Positions 18,102 through 27,848 of a stretch of DNA of 64,000 nucleotides are shown here, one piece after another; the first letter of the stretch is position 1, and each line of letters begins with the position of its first letter. Source of the DNA: Kamptonema formosum PCC 10802. Lineage in GTDB: Bacteria; Cyanobacteriota; Cyanobacteriia; Cyanobacteriales; Oscillatoriaceae. The position numbers and the translations under genes were made by a program. Below the pieces are notes generated by a model. That model was not told the origin of the DNA. It made no database searches and saw nothing but the letters and a program-made list of their open reading frames with translations. The DNA is taken from positions 4,351,376-4,415,375 of the forward strand of contig NZ_KB235948.1 in the NCBI RefSeq assembly GCF_000332335.1. Direction: 5' to 3'.

Positions 18102-18163
18102 ATTTTCCACAAGGGCGGGAAAGCAAGCCTCAAAACCGGTAATAGCGGCCTCTTGAACAGACG

Positions 18164-18212
18164 GAAAAACCGGGTTTCTTTTGGCTGTGGCAAAGAAACC
18201 CGGTGTCTTAAC
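18164..18212. repeat. Diverged AAACCGGGTTTCTT palindrome
   Basis: AAAAACCGGGTTTCTTTTGG and, inverted, AAAGAAACCCGGTGTCTT flank a 10-bp spacer. It belongs to the dispersed GAAACCGGGTTTC family and lies downstream of the minus-strand 75-residue gene. Confidence 0.5.
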
Positions 18213-18250
18213 CCCGGCAAGGCCCAAAGAGCCGCCCGGGAGCGACCAAC

Positions 18251-18478
18251 CTACTGAATCACTTCAAAGGTTTTCACCTCTAGAACCGGCCCAATCATGG
18301 CCAAGGTCATGACGTCCTTTCGCACCTCACCGGTGACTCTGACTTTCTGGCCAGATTTCAGCAGGTCTTTGGGAGCGCCCTGAAAGATTTCGTAGGATTT
18401 TTTATCGGAGGTGACTAGGGCCCAGGTTCCGGGCCCGAAGCCTTTGCGCTCAATGGTGCCCTCAACAGTTAAGCTCAT
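18251..18478 (-). CDS. Small OB-fold-like protein coupled to the S8 protease
   Basis: The 75 residues run from ATG 18478, which overlaps the protease stop (ATGA), so translation is coupled. The sequence MSLTVEGTIERKGFGPGTWA, then SYEIFQGAPKDLLKSGQKV and EVRKDVMTLAMIGPVLEV, alternates beta strands like a small OB fold (compare DUF5818-type proteins). It has no signal peptide. A role beside the protease is likely from context but unknown. Confidence 0.75.
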   Translation of the reverse strand: MSLTVEGTIERKGFGPGTWALVTSDKKSYEIFQGAPKDLLKSGQKVRVTGEVRKDVMTLAMIGPVLEVKTFEVIQ

Positions 18479-20256
18479 ACCGGCTCCACCTCGGTTTTCA
18501 GGGCCAGACGCGCTAGCCCGTAACACAGCAAGGCATTGACCGCCAGGAAGGCGCGGGCGGCGGCACCGGCACCCAAACCCCAGACTGCCGGCGAGATGGC
18601 GGCGCTGATGGCGAGACAGCTGGCAGCGCCGATGGCCGTCCCGATGGCCAGCCACTTCCACTGCCGGTGTCCCAGCAGCAGCAGCACGAGGGCCAGGGGA
18701 ATGGCGGCGCTGGCAAAAATCGGATTGAGGGTGCTGCTTCCAGAGATGGCACCGCCGAGTTCGGGAAGGGAGCTGCCCATGACGCGGAATGGCCACTGCG
18801 GCAGGTCAAAGATGTAGAAACCGCGCAGGAAGAACAGCCCAGAACTGCCGGCCACCAGCCCGCTGGCAAACGTCCAGTTCCAGCGGAAGGGGAAGTAATT
18901 GCGCAAGAACCAGGCGAGCAGGTAAGATCCCAGCACCATGGCAATCTTGGGCAGCAGGGCCACAGCACCGCCGTCAATCCAGAAGCGGGGGTTGAGATAG
19001 CCGTTATCGCGCAACCAGCGGAAGAAGTCGCGGAAGGTGATTTGCCCCTTGGTGGCGAGCTCAACTGCACCGGCGGCGTCCAGTTTGCCGGCACCGAAGT
19101 GGTTGAGGGGATCGTCGCTGACGGCTAGCGCCGACTGCTTGAGGACGTTTTCGATGCCGTCCGGATCTTTTACGCCGGCGGCTTTAATCAGGGCGGCGAC
19201 ACCGGCAACGTGGGGGGCTGCCATGCTGGTGCCCTGGTAGGCGGCAAAGATGGATTCGCCGGTTTCGGGGTTAATGGTGTTTTGCAGGATGCCGCCGAGA
19301 TCGCTTTCCCTGGTGCTGCCGCCGGGGGCGGCGATGTCCACACCGGCTCCGTAGTTGGAGTAGAAGGCTTTTTGCCCGCTGGCGTCAAGGGCGGCGACGC
19401 CGATGGCGTGGGGGTAGCGGGCGGGGTAGGCTGCGGAATTTTCGTCTTCGTTGCCGGCGGCGGCAATGATAGTTACGCCTTTGCTGTGGGCGTAGTTGAT
19501 AGCTTCAAGCATGACTGCGGACTCGCCGCCGCCGCCCAAGCTCATGTTAATTACGTCTGCGCCGCTGTCGGCTGCAAATTTGATCGCTTCGGCAATGTCG
19601 GCGACGGTGCCCCCGCCGTAGGCGCTGAGCACTTTCAGGGGCATGATCTTGGCTTCGTAGGCGATGCCGGCGACGCCGTAGCCGTTATTGGTGGACTGGG
19701 CGATGGTGCCGGCGACGTGGGTGCCGTGCCCGTTGTCGTCTGCCGCGTCTTCTCTATCGTTAACAAAGTCGTAGCCCGGGACGAATTCGGTGTTTTGCAA
19801 GTCTGGGACGCGGCTGACGCCGGTGTCAATTACGGCAACGGTGGTGCCGCTGCCTTTGCTGTCGTCCCACGCCCGCTCTATGTTAATGCTGCGCAGGTTC
19901 CACTGCTTGCTGTAGTCTGGATCGTTGGGAGTCTGGAAGGCTTTATACTCGTAGTCGGGTTCTATGTATTCGGTGTATTTTGCTACCTCCGACTTTTTCA
20001 GGGCGTTGAGCAGCGCCCAATCGCCCCTGACGATGTACAGGTTGTCAGCGCGTGAGAATGCGCTGTTGAGGCGGGGGGCAACGCTGTATTTCTGCGCTAT
20101 CTCGCTCAGCTCGCTCTGTATCTGGGCTGCTGGGATATCCTCGCGGAAATCCAGCACAATTGTATCAAACGTTCCTTGGTTGGCCAGACCCTTGAAGTTA
20201 AACAAGGCCCAGCATATGCCAATTATAAATAAGCAGGGAAGGAAAATTTTTCTCAT
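18475..20256 (-). CDS. Subtilisin-like serine protease (S8) with C-terminal membrane domain
   Basis: This 593-residue protein starts MRKIFLPCLFIIGICWALF, a signal peptide or anchor. A propeptide-like domain (about 30-120) follows, then the peptidase S8 domain. The catalytic triad is in VAVIDTGVS (Asp), NGHGTHVAGT (His) and GTSMAAPHVAG (Ser). Residues after about 430 contain four or five TM helices, an uncommon fusion in which the protease should be held outside the cytoplasmic membrane or in the lumen. The 75-residue gene follows with a 4-nt overlap. Substrate unknown. Confidence 0.92.
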   Translation of the reverse strand: MRKIFLPCLFIIGICWALFNFKGLANQGTFDTIVLDFREDIPAAQIQSELSEIAQKYSVAPRLNSAFSRADNLYIVRGDWALLNALKKSEVAKYTEYIEPDYEYKAFQTPNDPDYSKQWNLRSINIERAWDDSKGSGTTVAVIDTGVSRVPDLQNTEFVPGYDFVNDREDAADDNGHGTHVAGTIAQSTNNGYGVAGIAYEAKIMPLKVLSAYGGGTVADIAEAIKFAADSGADVINMSLGGGGESAVMLEAINYAHSKGVTIIAAAGNEDENSAAYPARYPHAIGVAALDASGQKAFYSNYGAGVDIAAPGGSTRESDLGGILQNTINPETGESIFAAYQGTSMAAPHVAGVAALIKAAGVKDPDGIENVLKQSALAVSDDPLNHFGAGKLDAAGAVELATKGQITFRDFFRWLRDNGYLNPRFWIDGGAVALLPKIAMVLGSYLLAWFLRNYFPFRWNWTFASGLVAGSSGLFFLRGFYIFDLPQWPFRVMGSSLPELGGAISGSSTLNPIFASAAIPLALVLLLLGHRQWKWLAIGTAIGAASCLAISAAISPAVWGLGAGAAARAFLAVNALLCYGLARLALKTEVEPV

Positions 20257-20423
20257 AGAAACCCTTCAGCTGTTGTGCTGGTATCTCTCCACGATAGCTT
20301 AATTTCTGACCCGATGGCGCTTTTGTTGCGAAAGAGTTACAGTTTTCTTTCAGGTTTCATGGTATTGTTCGGGAACGCGCCCGGGTAAGAATTGTTTGTC
20401 GTCTCACTTCCTGCTGATTCATT

Positions 20424-20849
20424 ATGGAACGAGGTCTGTTGTGGCTGCCCCTGTTAGGCATTTTTATCTGGCTGGCTTGGGCCGGCTGGAATGAGTATCA
20501 AAAAGTCGAGGCTTATCGCCTTTGGGCGAAACAGTTTCAGCGGGCTAAGTACGACATTTATGCGGTTCTCGGACAGGACGGCAGCCGGCTTGTCTGGGGC
20601 AAGCCGGCACGGTCGGGCCCAGTAGATATGCAAACATTTTCGCTCAAAGACGTGCGATCGCTACAGCTTTTGGTGGGCGGCAAGCCGGTTTCGCTGCAAG
20701 CGCCGCCGGCATCAGGGGGGGCGATCGCGCTCTTATTTGTGCTGGAGTCCGGGGAGGCGGTGCGCGTCCCCTTCACGGAGATATCCATTGCCGCTGAGTG
20801 GGGCTCGCACTTGCAGCAGGAATGGCAGCGCTATTGCCCCTCCGGTTGA
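20424..20849 (+). CDS. Hypothetical single-TM protein
   Basis: This 141-residue protein has an N-terminal TM helix (LLWLPLLGIFIWLAWAGW) and a soluble beta-rich part (SLKDVRSLQLLVGGKPVSL, IALLFVLESGEAVRVPF). No family recognised. It contains two HIP1 octamers near 20654 and 20721, rare elsewhere in the window. It is divergent from the S8 protease, with about 170 bp between the starts. Confidence 0.65.
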   Translation: MERGLLWLPLLGIFIWLAWAGWNEYQKVEAYRLWAKQFQRAKYDIYAVLGQDGSRLVWGKPARSGPVDMQTFSLKDVRSLQLLVGGKPVSLQAPPASGGAIALLFVLESGEAVRVPFTEISIAAEWGSHLQQEWQRYCPSG

Positions 20850-22001
20850 AACTTGCGGTGACGCGCAAGAGCCGGACCGCCCGACCGGCGCGTTTTGACC
20901 GCTGCACCACCCTTGCGCCCCTTTTTGCTGCTTGTTGCGATTTGGCAGTTCTTCCTTATCGATTTCAGAGTATCAGATTTTTGATATTTTGTCAACTATC
21001 CAGCGGGTGGTTTATGAACGCACTCGGCAAATCTGAGCACCGGCAGCGCGGGGTAGCTGCGCTGCAGACAAAATAGTGTGGGGCGTGCGAGACTGGAGAG
21101 CAACCCTTGTGACAGGAAGATGGCCAGCTAGGAATAGCTTTTGCAGGCGGGAAGCCAGTTGGCAAAACAGCCCGATGATCAATGAGATAAAAGTTTACTT
21201 TGGCGACGTGAGCAACCCTTTTGACAGAGCCCCCCCTGACAGTGGCCACTGTCTGCTAGGGGGCAGGCTGCGGCAGCGGAGCAATCAGGCGCACCGGCAC
21301 AGCAGCGCTCTCGCTCGTGACACCCGCAGGCGCGATGCCGGGATGCGGCAGCAACGAGCCGGTGGGGAAAAGTCTCACTCAGGGTTGGGCTTGGGGCACT
21401 CTGGACATCGCTGCAGTTTCCCGGATTCAGGAATTCTAATTTTCACGTCTGCCTCGGGTGACTGCGCTGCGGTATCCTTTGAGAATTCAGGGACAGGACG
21501 CCAGACTGGCTGGGGTTGGCCCTCACCCGCTAGATTGGTATAGCCTGTTCCCCGATTCGAGCAATCTGGATGACTTAACCGACAGTAGGAGCGATGATTT
21601 TCCCAAGGAGGTAGGGGGGTGAGCGGAGGGGGCGAACGATAAGCGAGTGAGCTTTCAGGGGGTGAGGGATTCACGCTTTGGGCGAAAAGCATGTAACTAA
21701 TATAACAGTGGCGGTGCCGGCGAAAAGCAGATATAAAGCCTGAGAGTTGCGGTCCGTTGCGCTGTCGTTCGAGTCTAACTCAAGCCTTGGATTGCAAGGG
21801 GATATGCCTGAGGCAAAATCTTTGCGGGGGGCGCTCGGGCGTGTGAGATGTGCCGGTGGCGGCACGGAACCCCTACAATAAAGCAGGCGTGGGGCTTTCG
21901 CCACACCGTTAAGGGTGCTGTTGGCGGTGCCGCCCCTGTGTTGCCGGTCTGTCGGGGCAGCGTTTCACTGTACAATTGGAGAACCTATCGGAGATGCGGA
22001 A
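20850..22001. other. 1.15-kb spacer without a convincing gene
   Basis: Several open frames are present on both strands, but none has a convincing product. The part at about 21800-21905 resembles the sequence upstream of the paralogous gene (about 27605-27710): both contain GGCAAAATCT, a TACAAT box and GGCGTGGGG. The duplication therefore included upstream DNA, perhaps a shared promoter. Nothing else was recognised. Confidence 0.45.
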
Positions 22002-24968
22002 ATGGTCTGGAATTGGCTTAAGAACGTAGGTAAAGGAGTCACGGGTTCGGCAAAGGTTGGGAGCGACACCCAAATGTATCTGGCTGCTGACAAGCAAGCA
22101 GAAAGCACAGCCCTCAGCCTTCCGGGAAATACGGCTTTGGCAGAGCAGCGGGAGGAAATGCAGGTCGCACAGCTGAAGCTTCAGTATTTACAGCAAACTG
22201 AAAATCAACAGGGTCAGGGATGGCTGGCAGAGACTGGTGAGGATCTGGCCAAAGAACTGCCTGAGAAAATTTCGGCTTTGCAACCCTGGCAGGGGGGGCC
22301 AAATTATGAAGGCGCTAAGGAGCTGCAAGAGAAATATCACGCTTTTCAGGGGGAGCTGGCGAAACTCAATCACGAACGGGCGAAAGAACTGCAAGAGTTT
22401 ATTCAGAGAGTGCAAATCGCCCTCAGCGAAAAGAATCTGGATTTTCAGCGGTGGCGCTGGGAAGAAGAGAAATCTCTCCAGTTACAAGTGCTGGAGCTAA
22501 ACCACGAACTCCAGCGCTCTCTGGCTGACTATCAGAAGGAAACTTCGCTGAAGCTGGTGGAGGAACAAAAAAGGCTGGAAAATTCGCCGATTTGGCTAGT
22601 CGCTTCTGACTTGCTCAACTCGCATTCTCAGGAAGAGGTGATGCCTTTGCGGATTTTCTTCGCGCCGCCAAAAATTCAGTTTGAGCGCCCCGACAAGGCG
22701 GGAGGTGCCGGCAAAGAGTTCCCAGAGATTGAGCTAACTTTAGGGGAAGGGCTGCGGCAATTTTTGCGGGAGTATTCCGCACAGGGCAGATCACTAGATT
22801 TTTTAGCCGGCGCTTGGGTGAGCAAGACGTTTCACAGTGAGGCGAGTATCAAAGCGCTGTTTTCGGCGCTGAAATCTGAGCCGACTTTGGTGCTGGAATC
22901 GGAAGTGGATGGGAATTATCTCAACTTCCGGGTGGCGTACTGGAGTTTAAATTGGCCAAAATATCGCTATGACCCGGTGATCTCCCGGCTGCCCTATCGG
23001 GATATCCTGTATGAAGCGGCAAAAGCTCGCGCCCGCAAGTGGCCAGAAACACGGGCCAAGTTGGTGGCGGCTGGGGAAGCGCCAGAGGACGTTGACCGGC
23101 TCTATGGCGGGGAGAATCTGAAAAATTGGCAAATCTTGCAGCGGGAGGAGAGATTCCGAGAAGCGGGGATTGATAGCAGCGAGGTGGAGTTCAACTATAT
23201 TGTCACGCGGAAAGATTTTGAGGAGCTGTGCCAGTTTTTAATTATTTGCCACTGCTTGTTTGCCGGTTTGGTGGCGGATGAGTATTTTCTGTTTGAGTAC
23301 AATCAGCCGCCGGTGCTGCCCCAGCTGATTCCTGCCCTGACTGCAAATGTGCCGGACAGGGAAGCGGTGCGGGATATCATGGAAGCGGTTGTGCTGTACA
23401 ATTACCATATCTATGAAGCGCTGGAAGCTCAGCGGCCTGCTTTGGTGCCCGACTTGGCTCTGGACTGGGCGCGGAGTCTGTCACATTTGCCGCAGAAAAC
23501 TTGGGCGAAGGGGCGCGTGGTCTATTCGGTGCAGTGTTGGCTCAAACAGAACGGGCTGTCGCAACCTCAGGAGTTTGAGGAGCTGTTAGATACTCTGGAG
23601 TCGGCGCTGAAAGTCTCGGATGTGCCTTATGTTGAGAAGCTCAATGAGTGTCTGGTAGCTCTTGGGGAGAGTCGCCGCCTGAGTGTGATAGATGCTTGCT
23701 ACAATCGGGGGGTGAGCCGGTGCAAGCTGGGAGAGTATAAATCTGCGATTGCGGATTTTGACCAGGCGATTCAGCTGAATCCCAAGTGGGCGGAAGCTTA
23801 CTACAACCGGGGGCGCGCCTATGAACAATTGGAAGAGTACGAGCAGGCAATTGAGGACTACACGCTGGCGCTGCGGACAAATCAGAACTCGGCGGTTGCC
23901 TACTGCCAGCGAGGCAATGCCTATTACAAAATGGGGCAGTACGAGCCGGCGATTGCTGACTACGACCGGGCGCTGGCTGTCAACCCCAACTTGACTGAAG
24001 CGATTAGCAACCGGAATCTTGCCCGGGGTGTTTGGGAGGAGATCAAGCGCAAGGAGGAAGATCAGCGGAAACGCCGGCTGGAAGCTGCTGCCGTCGCCTA
24101 CACCCTCACGGGGCACTCCAGCACGGTTTGCGCTATTGCTATCAGCCCCGATGGGCAGACGCTCGTCAGTGGCAGCTGGGACAACAGCATCAAGATTTGG
24201 AAGTTGAGCACCCGGGAGGCAATCCGCACGCTGATGGGGGATTCTAAGTGGGTTCTCTCCCTGGCGATCAGCCCCGATGGAAAAACGCTTGTCAGTGGCA
24301 GTGCTGACAGCGTTATCAAGATTTGGGAGCTGAGTACGGGGCAGGAAATCCGCGCCCTCAAGGGGCATTCTAGCTGGGTTCGCTCTCTGGCAATCAGTCC
24401 GGATGGGCAGCTGCTTGTGAGTGGCAGTGAGGACAACACGATTAAGATTTGGAAGCTGAACACAGGGGAGGAAATTCACACCCTGAAGGGGCATTCTAGC
24501 TGGGTTCGCTCTCTGGCGATCTGCCCGGATGGGCAGACACTGGTCAGTGGCAGTGATGACAGCACGATTAAGTTGTGGAATCTCAGTACAGGGAAGGAAA
24601 TCCGCACCCTCAAGGGGCATTCTAGCTGGGTTCTCGCTCTGGGCATCAGCCCGGATGGGCAGACGCTCGTGAGTGGCAGTGATGACAGCACGATTAAGAT
24701 GTGGAATCTCAGTACCGGGCAGGAAATCCGCACCCTCACGGGGCATGCTGGCAGCGTTTTTTCTCTCGCTATCAGCCCCGAGGGGCAGACGCTCGTAACT
24801 GGCGGCGGTGACAGCAATGTCAAGATTTGGCAGCTGAGTACCGGGCAGGAAATCCGCACGCTCACGGGGCATTCCAACTGGGTTCTCTCTCTGGCTATCA
24901 CTCCGGATGGGCACAGCTTGATTAGTGGCAGCAGTGACAGCACTATCAAGATTTGGCAGCTGGCGTGA
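22002..24968 (+). CDS. Coiled-coil / unknown domain / TPR / 7xWD40 protein, paralog A
   Basis: The 988 residues run from ATG 22002 (MVWNWLKNV), with GGAG 8 nt upstream. An N-terminal helical, Gln/Glu-rich coiled coil (to about 200) is followed by an unnamed domain (about 200-550, with NSPIWLVASD, PLRIFFAPPK, VAYWSLNWPKYRY, LVADEYFLFEYN). Three TPRs (about 553-673) and seven WD40 repeats (from about 697, ISPDGQTLVSGS) complete it. No P-loop, signal peptide or clear TM. It looks like a scaffold or sensor. Paralog B lies 2.9 kb downstream on the same strand. Function unknown. Confidence 0.85.
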   Translation: MVWNWLKNVGKGVTGSAKVGSDTQMYLAADKQAESTALSLPGNTALAEQREEMQVAQLKLQYLQQTENQQGQGWLAETGEDLAKELPEKISALQPWQGGPNYEGAKELQEKYHAFQGELAKLNHERAKELQEFIQRVQIALSEKNLDFQRWRWEEEKSLQLQVLELNHELQRSLADYQKETSLKLVEEQKRLENSPIWLVASDLLNSHSQEEVMPLRIFFAPPKIQFERPDKAGGAGKEFPEIELTLGEGLRQFLREYSAQGRSLDFLAGAWVSKTFHSEASIKALFSALKSEPTLVLESEVDGNYLNFRVAYWSLNWPKYRYDPVISRLPYRDILYEAAKARARKWPETRAKLVAAGEAPEDVDRLYGGENLKNWQILQREERFREAGIDSSEVEFNYIVTRKDFEELCQFLIICHCLFAGLVADEYFLFEYNQPPVLPQLIPALTANVPDREAVRDIMEAVVLYNYHIYEALEAQRPALVPDLALDWARSLSHLPQKTWAKGRVVYSVQCWLKQNGLSQPQEFEELLDTLESALKVSDVPYVEKLNECLVALGESRRLSVIDACYNRGVSRCKLGEYKSAIADFDQAIQLNPKWAEAYYNRGRAYEQLEEYEQAIEDYTLALRTNQNSAVAYCQRGNAYYKMGQYEPAIADYDRALAVNPNLTEAISNRNLARGVWEEIKRKEEDQRKRRLEAAAVAYTLTGHSSTVCAIAISPDGQTLVSGSWDNSIKIWKLSTREAIRTLMGDSKWVLSLAISPDGKTLVSGSADSVIKIWELSTGQEIRALKGHSSWVRSLAISPDGQLLVSGSEDNTIKIWKLNTGEEIHTLKGHSSWVRSLAICPDGQTLVSGSDDSTIKLWNLSTGKEIRTLKGHSSWVLALGISPDGQTLVSGSDDSTIKMWNLSTGQEIRTLTGHAGSVFSLAISPEGQTLVTGGGDSNVKIWQLSTGQEIRTLTGHSNWVLSLAITPDGHSLISGSSDSTIKIWQLA

Positions 24969-25269
24969 CAGGGTTTTTAACCGGCGCGGACAACCACAAA
25001 TTTACTGATTTGTGTGTCCGCGCATGCCGTGTCCGGGTTTGGAAACTGTGCGGTTTTTTGGGCGTTGCAGATGGTGGGATGAACCCGCACCCCAACCCCA
25101 GCCCCGCGTGCGGGGAGGGGGAGGAAGAGGGGTTTTTTGCTCTAGGGGAATAAGTAACTCGCAGGGTGCGTTCCCTATCCCACCGGCACTGATGGAGGTG
25201 AGTTCCCTAAGAGGGAACCCCCCCTACTCCTGCCGAATTCTTTTGAACCGCCAGCTAGGGGTCAGTCGT

Positions 25270-25842
25270 ATGAGTGAGAGCATTAGTGCGAGAAAAAAAT
25301 CTGTCAGGCAATTTTATAATACAGCGGTCACAGAACACCTGCGCGAGAGAGGCGATTTTAGAAAATTCATGCCTGAGTGTTGGATAGGTTATGTCTTCTT
25401 ATATTGGGATGGGTATGAGCTTCTCCCACCCGAAATCAAACGGCCCACTCAGGAAGTCCCCAAAACTGTCCTTGATACGTTTGAGCGCCACCTCTGGTAT
25501 TCCAGGCATAACCTCAGCGATATTTATCTTTTGAGGATTCCTGTTGAGGGTCCCGATACTTATATCTTTCTCATTCAAGGGCATTGCCACGATGCTTGGG
25601 ACAATGGCTGTCAGTTAGTTGAGACATTTGATCAGCGGGGTGAGCCACTTGGGGCTGGTTCGATTCGTCATGCTGGGTGGGAGGGAGACACTCCTGTACA
25701 GTACATAGACTGGATGGATCGTCAACTTGACAGTCGCGACTACTACAAACCGGCTCCTCCTTGGGATGGAGATCCGCTACCAGAAGATTTCTCCTACCAT
25801 CACCTGAGCCTTCCTATCTTGTGGTCAGAGGAGCCTGAATAG
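25270..25842 (+). CDS. Hypothetical protein
   Basis: The 190 residues run from ATG 25270 (MSESISARKKSVRQFYNT), with AGGGG about 9 nt upstream. It is a soluble, aromatic-rich protein (CWIGYVFLYWDGYELLPP, HLWYSRHNLSD, YIFLIQGHCHDAWDNG). No family recognised. It has fewer G+C bases than its neighbours and lies between the two WD40 paralogs, so it may be accessory DNA. Confidence 0.6.
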   Translation: MSESISARKKSVRQFYNTAVTEHLRERGDFRKFMPECWIGYVFLYWDGYELLPPEIKRPTQEVPKTVLDTFERHLWYSRHNLSDIYLLRIPVEGPDTYIFLIQGHCHDAWDNGCQLVETFDQRGEPLGAGSIRHAGWEGDTPVQYIDWMDRQLDSRDYYKPAPPWDGDPLPEDFSYHHLSLPILWSEEPE

Positions 25843-25930
25843 TAGCAGGACAGGCAATGTTTACCAGACCGGCATTGAATGACAGTTTGGGGCCATCTAA
25901 GGGGCAATTCTGCTCTATAAAGGTGGCGCA

Positions 25931-26224
25931 CTACTTCTTGAGGGTGCTGCAGATAAGCTCACCGGCACCCTTGGGCTGGAATGGCACAGCCGTTCCATCT
26001 TTTCGCACTCTCACCCGCTGGCGACAGTTGTATACCTCAATTGGCCTTTTATGCCCATCGACACTAACGGCTGCTCGATATTCCCAGTAATTCTTGGCGC
26101 TTCGCTTGATACTGAGGATACAAATTACGCGGTCATTGGAGTGCCGGCAGAAAGACGCCGCAGCAGGGAGCGCGAAGGAAAACGATAGTGCTAGCACCAG
26201 CAGCAAAGTAATGTATTTACTCAT
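25931..26224 (-). CDS. Small secreted hypothetical protein
   Basis: The 97 residues run from ATG 26224, chosen because the signal peptide starts there (MSKYITLLLVLALSFSFALP then AAAS). The mature part has four cysteines (SFCRHSND, VICILSI, YNCRQRV, LICSTLKK), suggesting two disulfides in the periplasm or outside. A GGAGG lies 14 nt upstream, rather far. It is convergent with the preceding gene. No family recognised. Confidence 0.65.
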   Translation of the reverse strand: MSKYITLLLVLALSFSFALPAAASFCRHSNDRVICILSIKRSAKNYWEYRAAVSVDGHKRPIEVYNCRQRVRVRKDGTAVPFQPKGAGELICSTLKK

Positions 26225-26346
26225 GCCTGAAATCAATCGCCTCCTCAAAATTATACCGTGCTGCCACTTATTATACAGATATACTCGATAATTGACAATC
26301 AAAAGCCCACCGGCCCTGGCCACTCGCGCCTCTCTCAGCTGATGAT

Positions 26347-26508
26347 TATAGCAGTATGCACTTAGGTTAAAAGATTAGACCTTCAGGCCCGGCGGGACGC
26401 CTGCCCTACGTCTATATCCCAGTAGTAATATGGGTTAGGACAATAGGAGCAGGAGTGCGGGGGTGCAAAAGAGGCCGAGATGTACGAACCTAAGTGGCTA
26501 CTGCTATA
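26347..26508. mobile_element. MITE-like element (162 bp)
   Basis: The ends are TATAGCAGTATGCACTTAGG and the inverse CCTAAGTGGCTACTGCTATA. Inside are CGGGACGCCTGCCCTACGTC and AATATGGGTTAGGACAATAG. No ORF. It is almost the reverse complement of the element at 41080. Confidence 0.8.
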
Positions 26509-26591
26509 CAATTAGATAATTCTTCTTCATCAATTTTATCCCATCATATTTAGATATCTGCCAGTGGCAATTGTTATAGCACCGGCATTCC

Positions 26592-26995
26592 GTGGGTGCC
26601 GGGCGGGTTTAGTGAGATTTTTCGTTTTGTGGCAAAGAGTGCGGGCGCTCCCCGCTTCTAGGAATTTGTGCCGGTGGCGTGAGGGTGGTTTTCGGGAGGG
26701 GAGTGGGGGCGAGTTTATTGATAGGTTTCGCTGTCTGGCAAAGAGTGCGGGCGCTCCCCGCTTCTAGGAATTTGTGCCGGTGGGGGGGATGGGGGCGGGT
26801 TTGCTGACATGTTTCGCTGTCTGGCAAAGAGTTTGGGTTCGCCCCGCCCCTGCACATTTTTGCCGCCCCCTCCCCCTTAATCGGGAAGGGGTTCGGGGGT
26901 GGGATTGTGGGTGCCGGGGCGGGTTTATTGATATGTTTCGTTTTGTGGCGAAGAGTTTGGGTGAGCCGGCCCCTACAAGTCTACAAAATCGATGG
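26592..26995 (+). repeat. Four imperfect direct repeats of about 105 bp
   Basis: Units start near 26603, 26708, 26797 and 26920. Each has GGGCGGGTTTATTGATATG-like, TTTCG, TGGCAAAGAGTGCGGGCGCT and CCCCGCTTCTA parts. A single relative lies near 30715. Copies 1 and 2 are closest. No coding sense. Confidence 0.75.
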
Positions 26996-27848
26996 GATAG
27001 AAAATATTATCACTAAAAACACCGGCAAGCAAGATGCTGGCACCAAACGCAAGCTGGACGTGCGAAAAAATTCTTGCCAAACGAGCCAAATCGGCAAGTT
27101 ACCTTTTTGCCACCAAAAAAATGGCGGACGAGCGATGGGTTGCCAGCACAGCAGGCATGCTGTAATATAGGTGTTTTGTACAAACCACTAAGTTGGGACT
27201 TTTGCACGAGCCATGAATACCCCCTTGGACGACAATTCCCATCACAGCCCGCACTCCCGCCTGGATGGGTTGAGGCAGTCGCTGGGTTTAGATTCCCACC
27301 GGCACGGCGGCGCTCAATATCCTGACTCCCATTTGGGCGATGCTGGGCAACTGCACCCTCACCATCGCGACTTGTTTAACGGTGTTTCGGATTTTAGGCA
27401 ACCGGCACATCACAGCAATTCCGGCGATTCAGGCATTCCCGATTTCACCTCTAGCTGGGATGATTGTGGCGCATTTGCCTTTAATGGTTCAGGCGGGGGA
27501 CAGCAAAGGATCAGGAATGACGCTCACCGGCCAGATGCGCAAAATCGCCTATCGGATTTTAGCAATTTTGACACTCCCCAGCAACCCGGGAGTGCCGGCA
27601 CGGACGGCAAAATCTATGGCCGGCACGATAAATGTGTGGGATGGTTCGATAGGGAAGGGCGCGTTTACAATTCGGCTGGCGTGGGGTTTTTGAAACCGCC
27701 AAGGGGGTTGTGGGCGGAGCTGCGTATATGCCTCTCGTTTATCTGGGAGACGTTCAGGGTGAGGGGATGGCAAAAGAGAGGCGCACCCTGGGGGAAAGCC
27801 GCCCACTGACAAGCCAAATATCTGTATGGAGTGAAAAAAGGAGGTACA
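26996..27848. other. Spacer upstream of paralog B, doubtful ORFs
   Basis: Two overlapping plus-strand frames (27213-27809, rich in D/H/G/S; 27340-27693, hydrophobic) have no recognisable domains or good ribosome sites and cannot both be real. The last 250 bp resemble the region before paralog A. Possibly a decayed gene; no call made. Confidence 0.4.

Noticed and set aside
27213-27809. Possible 198-residue D/H/G-rich protein
   Set aside because: No domain, no convincing ribosome site, and an overlapping hydrophobic frame of similar length; the 3' part resembles non-coding DNA upstream of the other paralog.
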